38,671 bases of DNA from Lachnospiraceae bacterium (GTDB taxonomy: Bacteria > Bacillota > Clostridia > Lachnospirales > Lachnospiraceae), in contig CASJPF010000035.1 of assembly GCA_949383255.1 (NCBI GenBank), positions 1-38,671 of the forward strand, written 5' to 3'. Under the pieces are notes generated by a model. It was given only the letters and a program-made list of their open reading frames with translations. It was not told where the DNA came from and ran no database searches. This document shows positions 16,463 to 23,495 of the stretch, one piece after another; position 1 is the stretch's first letter, and each line of letters begins with the position of its first letter. The position numbers were made by a program, and so were the translations under genes.

Positions 16463-17503
16463 ATGGCTACTTTAAAAGATATTGCAGACCGCGTAGGAGT
16501 ATCTCAGACTACGGTTTCACGTGTGTTAAATCAGGATGCTTCATTAAGTGTTACAGAAGAAACACGACAGCAGGTTATCACGACAGCGGCTGCATTAGGA
16601 TATAAAAAAGTGGTGCAACATCAGACGGACAAAATAGAGCCAAAACGAATGGAAGAACGAGAAAAGAGAATTGGAATTGCTCAGATGTTTGAGATAAGAG
16701 AACTGCAAGAGGATATTTACTATTTGACATTGAAAAGTATTTTAGATAAAGAATGTTTTGCTAGGCAGTGGTCCACACTGCCATTGTTTCGTGATGAACA
16801 GCAGCATTTTGTCAAGAATAATGATCTTCCGCTGGATGGGCTGTTTGCAATAGGACGTTTTACAGAGAAAGAAATTTCTGATTTTAGGACCTATACAAAA
16901 AATATTGTGTTTCTGGATTCCGATCCAAATCCGCAAGAATACTACAGCATTTTGCCAAACTACCACTTGGCAATTCAACTTGCAATGGAGCATTTCCGAA
17001 AAAATAATTATAATCAGGTAGCTTACGCTGGAAGTGTTCATACTTTTGGACATCACAAGGAGTCAGCGGTGGACCCACGTTTTTATTATTATAAAACAGA
17101 TCAGATGAATCGAAATTGTTTTGAACCACAATTGGTTTTGGATTGCCCTATGAATGCCAAAGGAGGGTATGAGGCGATGACAGATTATCTAAAGCGCAAT
17201 GGCGGTGCTCCAAAAGCGATGTTTATGTCTAGCGATTCGATTGCACCGGGTATTTTGATGGCACTGCAAGAACAAAATATTCGTATACCACAAGATATTA
17301 GCATGATTACTTTTAATAATACAATTCTGTCTGAATATTCAAACCCTCCATTGACTTCTATTGAACTATCTTTGCGTGAGAATGCAAAAGCTGCTGTTTT
17401 TTGTATGGAGCTGTTATGGCGTGGAGATGCTCATGGAAAGCGAATTGTGGTTCCATGCAGTCTCGTGGATAGGGGGAGCGTTCAGCCTAAAAGTTTTGAG
17501 TAG
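16463..17503 (+). CDS. LacI/GalR-family repressor of the galactoside locus
   Basis: A 346-aa regulator with an N-terminal HTH (ATLKDIADRVGVSQTTVSRVLN) and hinge, then a periplasmic-binding-like sensor domain (about 65-340). Near residues 250-270 it shows the sensor strand AMFMSSDSIAPGILMAL, and near 285 DISMITFNN, as in GalR-type proteins. RBS AAGGAGGG is 7 bases from the ATG. It is divergent from the symporter/GH42 operon, and the four operator candidates lie between. The expected inducer is a galactoside, by context. Its stop lies 16 bases from the stop of the convergent channel gene and no clear terminator is visible there. Confidence 0.92.
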   Translation: MATLKDIADRVGVSQTTVSRVLNQDASLSVTEETRQQVITTAAALGYKKVVQHQTDKIEPKRMEEREKRIGIAQMFEIRELQEDIYYLTLKSILDKECFARQWSTLPLFRDEQQHFVKNNDLPLDGLFAIGRFTEKEISDFRTYTKNIVFLDSDPNPQEYYSILPNYHLAIQLAMEHFRKNNYNQVAYAGSVHTFGHHKESAVDPRFYYYKTDQMNRNCFEPQLVLDCPMNAKGGYEAMTDYLKRNGGAPKAMFMSSDSIAPGILMALQEQNIRIPQDISMITFNNTILSEYSNPPLTSIELSLRENAKAAVFCMELLWRGDAHGKRIVVPCSLVDRGSVQPKSFE

Positions 17504-17519
17504 GATATTGATATATAAC

Positions 17520-19106
17520 TCATAGCGTTTCATTTAATTGTGCTGCAATACTTCCCAGAAGTTCCCAAGCGGCGTCGCGCTCTCGTTTTTGTTCAGGGGT
17601 TAGTTGCTCATATGGGCAGAGCATGGGATGCTGTCTGTCAATATCGTTTCTGGTGGGACCATAAGTCCAGTTGTAATAAGTGTAAAAACGCAGCCAGCGA
17701 GTGTGATCTAACCTGCGATATGTATCAAGTATGGTCGCGGACTTTTTGGTCTCACAGTATCTTTGATATGCTTTTTGTGTAATTTGGGGTGTCAGTTCTG
17801 TAATATGTTCATCTTGCATAAGAACTCGTATTTTCATAAGAATATGGTCGGCGGCGGTTATCTTTGATTCTCGGTGAAAGGCGTCAAGCTCATCCCAAGT
17901 TTTTGTGGGATAGGAAACAGTTTTACAAAATATCTCATTGATAATAATAGCAGCCTTGTTTAGTGAAGTTCGCATAATCTGGTTTGGCGTGTAGATTTCT
18001 TCATTTGTTCCAAAATAGGTTACACCGGGCGTTTTTCGATTACTATGCAAGTGAATGTCTCCGCATATTTGGTAGTAGCTGTTTAGGCGCCAATAGATAT
18101 TCCAGCCCTCTGGTTCATTATCAGGGCAGATAATAATACGATCAGCCTGCGCCATAACTGCATGGTTCAATTCCCATAATTCCTTATGAAAAATAAGGGA
18201 ATCGGTTGTCTTGGATGTTTGGTTTAGAGAAAACGCCTCATGCAAATGATTATGTGTGGCAAGAAATCCCTCTGCATTGCCAAAAATGTGATATGCCACA
18301 TGCTGGTCCACAGAGATAATATTGGTTAAAATCGCTCGCTTAAGAATGCAGCGACCATAGTTGCCAAACCCAATAATAACAATTGTCTTTTCCGCATTGC
18401 ACAGTGGTTTGGAATGCCAGTATTGTCTAGCGCAGCAGTCATAACTGTGGAAAAAATTAATATTTCCAGAAAGATGATCTTGCCCGTTGGTGGTGCGAGC
18501 ATATACTTCCACTGGCAATGCGTGCAAATCGACTGCCCGCGAGTTGGTGCCAATGTCGTTTTCCCTCATTAAAAAAATTTTACATATGGGACCGATATTT
18601 TTCTTGTGTGCTACAATTCTGGCTGGCGAAGCGTTGATAAAAAGGCATGGAAAGTCCGGAAATTCGGTCTGCTCATCGGTCTTTTCTCCAAAAATAATAA
18701 CGGTGTCTGGCTCCTCCCGATGAATATTTGCAGCGAGCGTGATGGATTCCACACCACAGTCTGCAAAGTAGTACCAGTTTTTCTTTCGCTGAAAACTAAG
18801 CAAAAAGAGCGGAAGTCCTTCGCTGGTGACAAAGGAAACGGCAGCGCCAAACAGCGTCATCATAATACCTGCGGACATTAACAGGAAAATAACACCTACT
18901 GTTTTTCCCAAAGGTGTAACTGGTGTTAAGTCGCCATATCCAACTGTGGTTAGCGTAACTAGCGAGTACCAAAATGCGTCTTTAAAAGACCGAATTGTCG
19001 CTGTGCTGTCACCGTGTTCTGACAGACATAAAATAGTAAGCAGACCAATATAGATTGTGAGTAGAAAAATTGTCATATACAGATAGATTTTATGTTTTCT
19101 TTTCAT
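17520..19106 (-). CDS. Two-TM potassium channel with NAD-binding-like and RyR domains
   Basis: A 528-aa membrane protein. TM1 is about 8-28, the pore loop holds the selectivity filter TVGYGD at 54-59, and TM2 is about 70-95. Two cytosolic Rossmann-like segments follow: a degenerate one near 110-220 and a clear one from 240 with GFGNYG at 246-251, as in RCK/TrkA-N domains. The C-terminus (about 400-515) has the ryanodine-receptor repeat pattern: WDELDAFHRES then ADHI, later DHTRW, YNWTYGPTRNDID, HPMLCPYEQL and an E-rich end. It should be a gated K+ channel whose RyR part senses a ligand; the ligand is not known. GGAGG lies 9 bases before the ATG, within the last codons of a 56-codon ORF whose TGA overlaps this ATG. 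The promoter appears to lie upstream of that ORF. Confidence 0.85.
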   Translation of the reverse strand: MKRKHKIYLYMTIFLLTIYIGLLTILCLSEHGDSTATIRSFKDAFWYSLVTLTTVGYGDLTPVTPLGKTVGVIFLLMSAGIMMTLFGAAVSFVTSEGLPLFLLSFQRKKNWYYFADCGVESITLAANIHREEPDTVIIFGEKTDEQTEFPDFPCLFINASPARIVAHKKNIGPICKIFLMRENDIGTNSRAVDLHALPVEVYARTTNGQDHLSGNINFFHSYDCCARQYWHSKPLCNAEKTIVIIGFGNYGRCILKRAILTNIISVDQHVAYHIFGNAEGFLATHNHLHEAFSLNQTSKTTDSLIFHKELWELNHAVMAQADRIIICPDNEPEGWNIYWRLNSYYQICGDIHLHSNRKTPGVTYFGTNEEIYTPNQIMRTSLNKAAIIINEIFCKTVSYPTKTWDELDAFHRESKITAADHILMKIRVLMQDEHITELTPQITQKAYQRYCETKKSATILDTYRRLDHTRWLRFYTYYNWTYGPTRNDIDRQHPMLCPYEQLTPEQKRERDAAWELLGSIAAQLNETL

Positions 19107-19273
19107 AGGGTTTGGCCTCCTATTTTAAGAAAATGACTGTCCGTAATGCAAAAAGTCTCTTGACGAAAAGACAAACGACAGACAGGTCGCTTGCTTGCAT
19201 CCTGAATCTCATTTACAATTTCTTGACAGCATTGAATTTTTTCCAGATTTGTCTGTTCTGTTGCATTTTGCAT
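19103..19273 (-). CDS. Small ORF (56 aa) overlapping the RyR channel start
   Basis: ATG at 19273 (complement), 8 bases after GGAGG, opens 56 codons that end in a TGA overlapping the ATG of the channel gene (ATGA). The predicted peptide begins MQNATEQTNLEKIQCCQEI, is acidic to neutral and probably helical in its first half, has four Cys (two adjacent at 15-16), and lacks a membrane segment or signal peptide. A promoter with a perfect -10 precedes it. The good RBS, the promoter and the stop/start overlap favour translation and coupling to the channel. I recognise no family. It could be a genuine partner or only a leader peptide that sets channel translation. Confidence 0.55.
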   Translation of the reverse strand: MQNATEQTNLEKIQCCQEIVNEIQDASKRPVCRLSFRQETFCITDSHFLKIGGQTL

Positions 19274-19379
19274 GACAATTTCCTCCGAATTTCTAAATAG
19301 ATTTTTTAGAATTTTGTTTGCGCTCGTTTTTGTGGTAGATTAAAAGAGTCGAGAGTCTATAATTGGCTTGATAAGAATC

Positions 19380-19408
19380 ATTATAACACGTAGAAAATTA
19401 GGATACAA
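19380..19408 (-). promoter_or_regulatory. Promoter of the small ORF / RyR channel operon
   Basis: On the minus strand, TTGTAT (19403-19408), a 17-base spacer and a consensus TATAAT (19380-19385). It lies about 107 bases before the small ORF's ATG and there is no better candidate nearer to the channel. Confidence 0.6.
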
Positions 19409-19430
19409 TGATATTAAATAGGAATGCGAT

Positions 19431-19461
19431 TGTTACAGTTCGGCAAGGCTAAACTGTAACT
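19431..19461. repeat. Inverted repeat related to the dispersed repeat family, remnant copy 3
   Basis: GTTACAGTT (19432-19440) pairs with AACTGTAAC (19452-19460). TGTTACAGTT is the shared edge sequence of the repeats at 5184, 9555 and 33487, and the loop carries GGC/GGCT pieces like the terminal hairpin of the 33487 copy. It sits between the divergent channel and nuclease promoters. The remaining intergenic bases (19274-19571) show only the two promoters. Confidence 0.5.
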
Positions 19462-19489
19462 GCGATTTTTTAAGGGCTTTATGGGAATA

Positions 19490-19518
19490 TTGCAGACAGG
19501 GTAATTCCGTGATATAAT
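19490..19518 (+). promoter_or_regulatory. Promoter of the PIN/NYN nuclease gene
   Basis: TTGCAG (19490-19495), a 17-base spacer and TATAAT (19513-19518), about 50 bases before the probable start codon. Confidence 0.65.
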
Positions 19519-19571
19519 ATTTCCCATGAGTGGATAAGGAACTGTAGAAAGTGAGAGGAATACGCAAAACT

Positions 19572-20210
19572 ATGAACTATTATTTTATTGACTATGAAAA
19601 TGTTCATGCAGATGGTTTTATTGGGATAGAAAACTTAGGTGCAGATGATATTATCTGTGTGATGTATACAGAACAGAGCAAGACATTTTCACTGGAGTTG
19701 GTGGAGAAGATTCTAAGACAGAAGGCAAAATTGGAGTCTTATAAGGCGGGAACAGGCGCCAAAAATTCACTAGATTTTCAGCTGGCGTCTTATCTGGGCT
19801 ATATGATTGCAAAAAGTGAGGATGCAGAAGATTGCTTTTATATTGTATCGCGGGATACAGGATTTAATCATCTAGTTGATTTCTGGGCAGAACGCAATGT
19901 CAAGGTAAAAAGGGTCGCTAATTTTGAAGGTGGTGAGAAAGATTCCAAGACGTTAATGTTTACAGAACAACCAAAATCAAAAGTAAAGAGCAAATCAAAA
20001 GTTTCTGATTCAAATAAAGCGACAAAGGAAGAACTTTTGCAGTATCTTACGGAGGAAGAATATTCGGACAAGATACTTGAGATATTTAATAGCTACAAGA
20101 CAAAAGTAGCAATCAATAATGGTCTCAGCAAGGAGTTTCGAGATAGTCAAAAGAGCAGTGCAATCTATAAAAAATTAAAAGCTCTCTTAAAAGAGAAACA
20201 GAAATCTTAG
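19572..20210 (+). CDS. PIN/NYN-like domain protein, probable RNase
   Basis: A 212-aa protein with an N-terminal PIN-like fold (about 1-125): YYFIDYENVH with Asp7 and Asn10, NSLDFQLASYLGYMIA with Asp69, and FYIVSRDTGFNHLVDFW with Asp95 form the acidic metal site of NYN/PIN nucleases. A Lys/Ser-rich linker (about 140-155) and a helical C-terminal region of ~55 residues (EELLQYLTEEEYSDKI) follow. An RNA target is likely but unproven. The ATG at 19572 fits the family start; a GTG at 19551 has AAGGA about 10 bases upstream and would add seven residues, so the start is uncertain. It has its own promoter and is divergent from the RyR channel. Confidence 0.8.
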   Translation: MNYYFIDYENVHADGFIGIENLGADDIICVMYTEQSKTFSLELVEKILRQKAKLESYKAGTGAKNSLDFQLASYLGYMIAKSEDAEDCFYIVSRDTGFNHLVDFWAERNVKVKRVANFEGGEKDSKTLMFTEQPKSKVKSKSKVSDSNKATKEELLQYLTEEEYSDKILEIFNSYKTKVAINNGLSKEFRDSQKSSAIYKKLKALLKEKQKS

Positions 20211-20223
20211 CGTATGTCTATAT

Positions 20224-20257
20224 TTGGACAAGAAATCCAATGACATTTTAGTATAAT
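20224..20257 (+). promoter_or_regulatory. Possible promoter/operator before the XRE gene
   Basis: A consensus-like TATAAT (20252-20257) follows an inverted repeat TTGGA-caagaaa-TCCAA (20224-20240). The -35 is poor. XRE proteins often regulate their own genes through such repeats, but this is only suggestive. Confidence 0.35.
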
Positions 20258-20312
20258 ACAAGTATGATAATAGCATTATGAAATGAAAGTACAGCAGGGA
20301 GGTTATAGGTGT

Positions 20313-20642
20313 ATGAGCGATAAGATTTTTTCTTCTCTTGATATGATAATGACAGGACAGATACTAAAAAATAATATAAAGAAATGTGGTTACACAGTGC
20401 GGCAAATTCAGAAATTGTTGAACTTGTCCTGCCCACAGCCAATTTACAGGTGGATGCGGGGCCGTACAATGCCATCTCTTGACAATCTGTATATGCTAAG
20501 CTCTATTTTAGGGACCCATATGGAGGATTTGCTGCTGCCAAAGCAGGATGAAGTATGGCTGCTCCAATGGGGAGAAAATCGGGAGGAAAGCCGCCGTTTA
20601 AGGGCATATGATCAGCGAAAAGAACAGCTATTTCATAAGTGA
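20313..20642 (+). CDS. XRE-type helix-turn-helix protein
   Basis: A 109-aa protein with a Cro/CI-type HTH (about 15-75): ILKNNIKKCGYTVRQIQKLL, then PQPIYRWMRGRTMPSLDNLY and LSSILGTHMEDLLL. No second domain is present. The ATG at 20313 has GGGAGG 10 bases upstream; an earlier ATG at 20283 has no RBS. It is 13 bases before the acetyltransferase gene and probably shares its transcript. Target unknown. Confidence 0.82.
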   Translation: MSDKIFSSLDMIMTGQILKNNIKKCGYTVRQIQKLLNLSCPQPIYRWMRGRTMPSLDNLYMLSSILGTHMEDLLLPKQDEVWLLQWGENREESRRLRAYDQRKEQLFHK

Positions 20643-20655
20643 GGAAACAGAACAT

Positions 20656-21384
20656 ATGGAAACAGAGCATGAAGTCATAATTACAGAAAATGCAGAAGCC
20701 GCTCAGTATTATGCCATTAATCAGATTCCCTATGTTGTCTGGCTCAATGAAAGGAATAGGGAACAGCATTTTCCAAGCGGTTCTTATTGTGTTGAGCGAT
20801 TGAGTGACATTGACGCACGTTATCTAGATAGAGTGTATAGACGCGTCAAAGGGATTCCTTGGGATATTACGGAGACACCACGCTTGCGCATTCGAGAGAT
20901 AACAGTTGAGGATGTACCACAGTTGTATGAGTTATATCGTGATGCAAGCATCACACAGTTTATGGAGCCGCTTTTTGCAGAGCCAGAGCAGGAGATTCTC
21001 TATACCAAAGAATATATCAAAAATATTTACGGGTTTTATGGTTATGGTATGTGGATAATTGAAAGCAAGGAAAGCGGAAAGGTTATGGGAAGAGCTGGTC
21101 TGGAATACAAGGAGGGGTTCGATGGATTAGAATTAGGGTTTATGCTGGGAGTAGCATACCAGCATAAAGGTTTTGCGTATGAGGCGTGCAGTGCCATTCT
21201 TTCTTATGGAATTACAGAGCTGGAACAAAAGACATACTGTTCTTTTGTTGACAAAGACAATAAAGCATCCATTCGACTGTGTGAGCGGCTGGGATTTGAA
21301 CAGCATGGAAAAGTGCTGCTACATAATTTCGACGGATTGATGGTGGAAAAGGAATATTTGCAATATAAATATAGTGCAAATTAA
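20656..21384 (+). CDS. GNAT family N-acetyltransferase with N-terminal extension
   Basis: A 242-aa protein. The GNAT fold starts near residue 75 (PRLRIREITVEDVPQLYELY), continues through GYGMWIIE, GRAGLEYKEG and the acetyl-CoA motif YQHKGFAYEACSA, and ends with NKASIRLCERLGFE, a RimJ/RimL-like pattern. The first ~70 residues (an EAAQYYAINQIPYVVWLNE stretch, then DIDARYLDRVYRR) lie before the domain and are not recognised. The start at 20656 has GAGG about 11 bases upstream and avoids overlap with the XRE gene; an ATG at 20608 would overlap it by 35 bases. Substrate unknown. Confidence 0.82.
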   Translation: METEHEVIITENAEAAQYYAINQIPYVVWLNERNREQHFPSGSYCVERLSDIDARYLDRVYRRVKGIPWDITETPRLRIREITVEDVPQLYELYRDASITQFMEPLFAEPEQEILYTKEYIKNIYGFYGYGMWIIESKESGKVMGRAGLEYKEGFDGLELGFMLGVAYQHKGFAYEACSAILSYGITELEQKTYCSFVDKDNKASIRLCERLGFEQHGKVLLHNFDGLMVEKEYLQYKYSAN

Positions 21385-21502
21385 ACAAAAATTATAAGGA
21401 AATATTGTGCTTTCTAATTGATATAGTGCACAGAAGAAACAATATATTGTACAAAGGTGCATTGTTTAATATATCCATTGGAGATGGCATACAATAAAAT
21501 AT

Positions 21503-21531
21503 TTGACAGGATAACTGTCAAGTGGTAATAT
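21503..21531 (+). promoter_or_regulatory. Promoter of the amt leader, with internal palindrome
   Basis: TTGACA (21503-21508), a 17-base spacer and TAATAT (21526-21531). The -35 is part of a perfect inverted repeat TTGACAG-gataa-CTGTCAA (21503-21521), which could be an operator or an RNA hairpin if transcription starts further upstream. Confidence 0.6.
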
Positions 21532-21547
21532 ATGTCACATGAAGCAA

Positions 21548-21584
21548 AGGTGCTGCGGGAGATATTCCCATAGCACCTTTTTTT
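21548..21584 (+). terminator. Terminator between the amt promoter and gene
   Basis: AGGTGCT (21548-21554) pairs with AGCACCT (21572-21578), with an inner GGGA/TCCC stem and a run of seven T. It lies only about 10-15 bases after the predicted transcription start and 31 bases before the amt ATG, so it would block expression unless overcome; attenuation is implied. It may also end readthrough from the GNAT gene. Confidence 0.75.
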
Positions 21585-21614
21585 CGTTTTAGAGAATAAA
21601 AAGAGGAGGAGATT

Positions 21615-23414
21615 ATGATGACAGAATTACAGGAATTGTTGGAGGCTGTAAATGGTGAGATTTATGGTGTATGGTTTTTGATTGGCGCTGCGTTGGTATT
21701 CTGGATGCAGGCGGGATTTGCAATGGTGGAGGCAGGCTTTACCAGAGCAAAAAACACAGGAAACATTATTATGAAAAATCTAATGGATTTCTGTATTGGC
21801 ACATGTACTTTTATTTTGATTGGATTTGGATTGTTACTTGGCGAGGATTTATTGGGATTTATCGGAAAGCCTGGTTTTGATATTTTCACAAACTACGCGG
21901 ATTTTGATTGGTCAAATTTTGTATTTAACTTGGTATTTTGTGCCACTACAGCAACGATTGTTTCTGGAGCAATGGCAGAGCGCACAAAATTTCTTTCTTA
22001 CTGTGTATATTCCGGTGCAATTTCGGCGCTGATTTATCCGGTTGAGGCGCATTGGATTTGGGGCGGAGGTTGGCTTGCCCAGATGGGGTTTCATGATTTT
22101 GCGGGTTCCTGCGCGATACATATGGTAGGCGGCATTAGCGCCCTGATTGGCGCAAAGATTTTGGGACCACGTATCGGTAAGTTTACAAAGGATAAGCAGG
22201 GAAATATTACAAAAGTAAATGCGTTCCCGGGGCATAATCTTACAATTGGTGCACTTGGAGTTTTTATTCTTTGGCTTGGCTGGTATGGATTTAATGGTGC
22301 GGCAGCAGTTAGTTTACCAGAACTTGGTTCTATTTTTGTGACAACGACAATTTCCCCGGCAATCGCTACGGTTGTGTGTATGGTATTTACTTGGATAAAA
22401 TATGGAAAGCCGGATATTTCCATGTGTCTAAATGCATCGCTTGCAGGGCTTGTGGCTATCACAGCAGGCTGTGATGTAACAGATGCTTTTGGTTCAATTG
22501 TAATTGGTGCAGTAGCTGGGCTTTTGGTGGTGTTTGGCGTATGGTTTTTGGATTATAAGCTGCACATTGATGATCCAGTGGGTGCTGTGGCAGTGCACTG
22601 TCTAAACGGAATCTGGGGAACGATTGCTGTCGGGCTGTTTGCGACAGACACTGCGCCAGCATTTGCAAGAGGATATGGTGACGGTGTGGAGTTTGGTGCA
22701 AATCAGATTTGCGGTACTGGGCTTTTCTATGGTGGCGGTGTGAAACTGTTAGGAATGCAGCTTGCTGGAATGGTCTGTGTGATTCTTTGGACAGTGCTCA
22801 CAATCACAATTACTTTTCTGGTTATCAAAGCACTTTTTGGGCTTCGTGTCAGCGAGGAGGAAGAAATTATTGGGTTAGATGCCACAGAACATGGTTTGCC
22901 CTCTGCCTATGCAGGATTTTCTATGATGGATATCTCAAATAGTATGATTATGGAGGAGAACGAAAACACACAACTTGGACCAGAAAACTATGAGGAAGCT
23001 ACAGAGACACAAAAAAATGCTGCGATTAAGGTTGCGCAAGTGGCTATGTCATCAGCTTCTGGAATCTATAAGGTGGTTATTATTGCAAAACTTTCCAGAT
23101 ATGATGTGTTGCGCAAAGCAATGAATAGTATTGGTGTGACAGGCATGACAGTGACACAAGTTATGGGGTGTGGTATTCAAAAGGGCGCAGGAGAGAAATA
23201 TCGTGGTGCAGAGATTGATGCGACACTGCTTCCGAAGGTGAAAGTCGAAGTGGTGGTGTCAACAATCCCAGTGGCAAAAGTGATAGAATCTGCTAAGGAA
23301 GTGCTTTACACTGGGCATATTGGTGACGGAAAGATTTTCGTATATAATGTTGATAAAGTGGTGAAAATCCGTACAGGAGAAGAGGATATGGCAGCGCTTG
23401 CCGATGTGGAATAA
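21615..23414 (+). CDS. amt: Ammonium transporter fused to a PII signalling domain
   Basis: A 599-aa fusion. Residues ~15-410 are an Amt channel with 11 membrane segments, the twin pore histidines His169 (AIHMVGG) and His328 (AVHCLNGIWG), and the FWMQAGFAMVEAGF entry. After a ~70-residue acidic linker, residues ~484-590 form a complete PII: YKVVIIAKLSRYDVLRKAM, T-loop QKGAGEKYRGAEI with Tyr529 at the modification site, LPKVKVEVVV, and GDGKIFVYNVDKVVKIRTGE. PII normally plugs Amt when nitrogen is ample, so here sensor and channel are covalently joined. RBS GGAGG precedes the ATG. A leader terminator suggests nitrogen-dependent expression, as for glnN. No separate glnK is beside it. Confidence 0.95.
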   Translation: MMTELQELLEAVNGEIYGVWFLIGAALVFWMQAGFAMVEAGFTRAKNTGNIIMKNLMDFCIGTCTFILIGFGLLLGEDLLGFIGKPGFDIFTNYADFDWSNFVFNLVFCATTATIVSGAMAERTKFLSYCVYSGAISALIYPVEAHWIWGGGWLAQMGFHDFAGSCAIHMVGGISALIGAKILGPRIGKFTKDKQGNITKVNAFPGHNLTIGALGVFILWLGWYGFNGAAAVSLPELGSIFVTTTISPAIATVVCMVFTWIKYGKPDISMCLNASLAGLVAITAGCDVTDAFGSIVIGAVAGLLVVFGVWFLDYKLHIDDPVGAVAVHCLNGIWGTIAVGLFATDTAPAFARGYGDGVEFGANQICGTGLFYGGGVKLLGMQLAGMVCVILWTVLTITITFLVIKALFGLRVSEEEEIIGLDATEHGLPSAYAGFSMMDISNSMIMEENENTQLGPENYEEATETQKNAAIKVAQVAMSSASGIYKVVIIAKLSRYDVLRKAMNSIGVTGMTVTQVMGCGIQKGAGEKYRGAEIDATLLPKVKVEVVVSTIPVAKVIESAKEVLYTGHIGDGKIFVYNVDKVVKIRTGEEDMAALADVE

Positions 23415-23424
23415 TTTATTGTGT

Positions 23425-23477
23425 TACGCATAAAACCCAAGAAAAACCCTATGAGTTTTTCTTGGGTTTTATGCGTA
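23425..23477. terminator. Strong bidirectional terminator, 23-bp perfect stem
   Basis: Arms 23425-23447 and 23455-23477 are fully complementary around a 7-base loop, with internal A and T runs that serve both directions. It separates the convergent amt and HD-GYP genes. Confidence 0.9.
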
Positions 23478-23495
23478 GACCTGTGCAAAAGAAAT

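Noticed and set aside
19112..19300. 62-codon plus-strand frame between the channel and nuclease genes
   Set aside because: It has no RBS, whereas the minus strand of the same DNA has a GGAGG-led ORF joined to the channel start; only the latter is kept.
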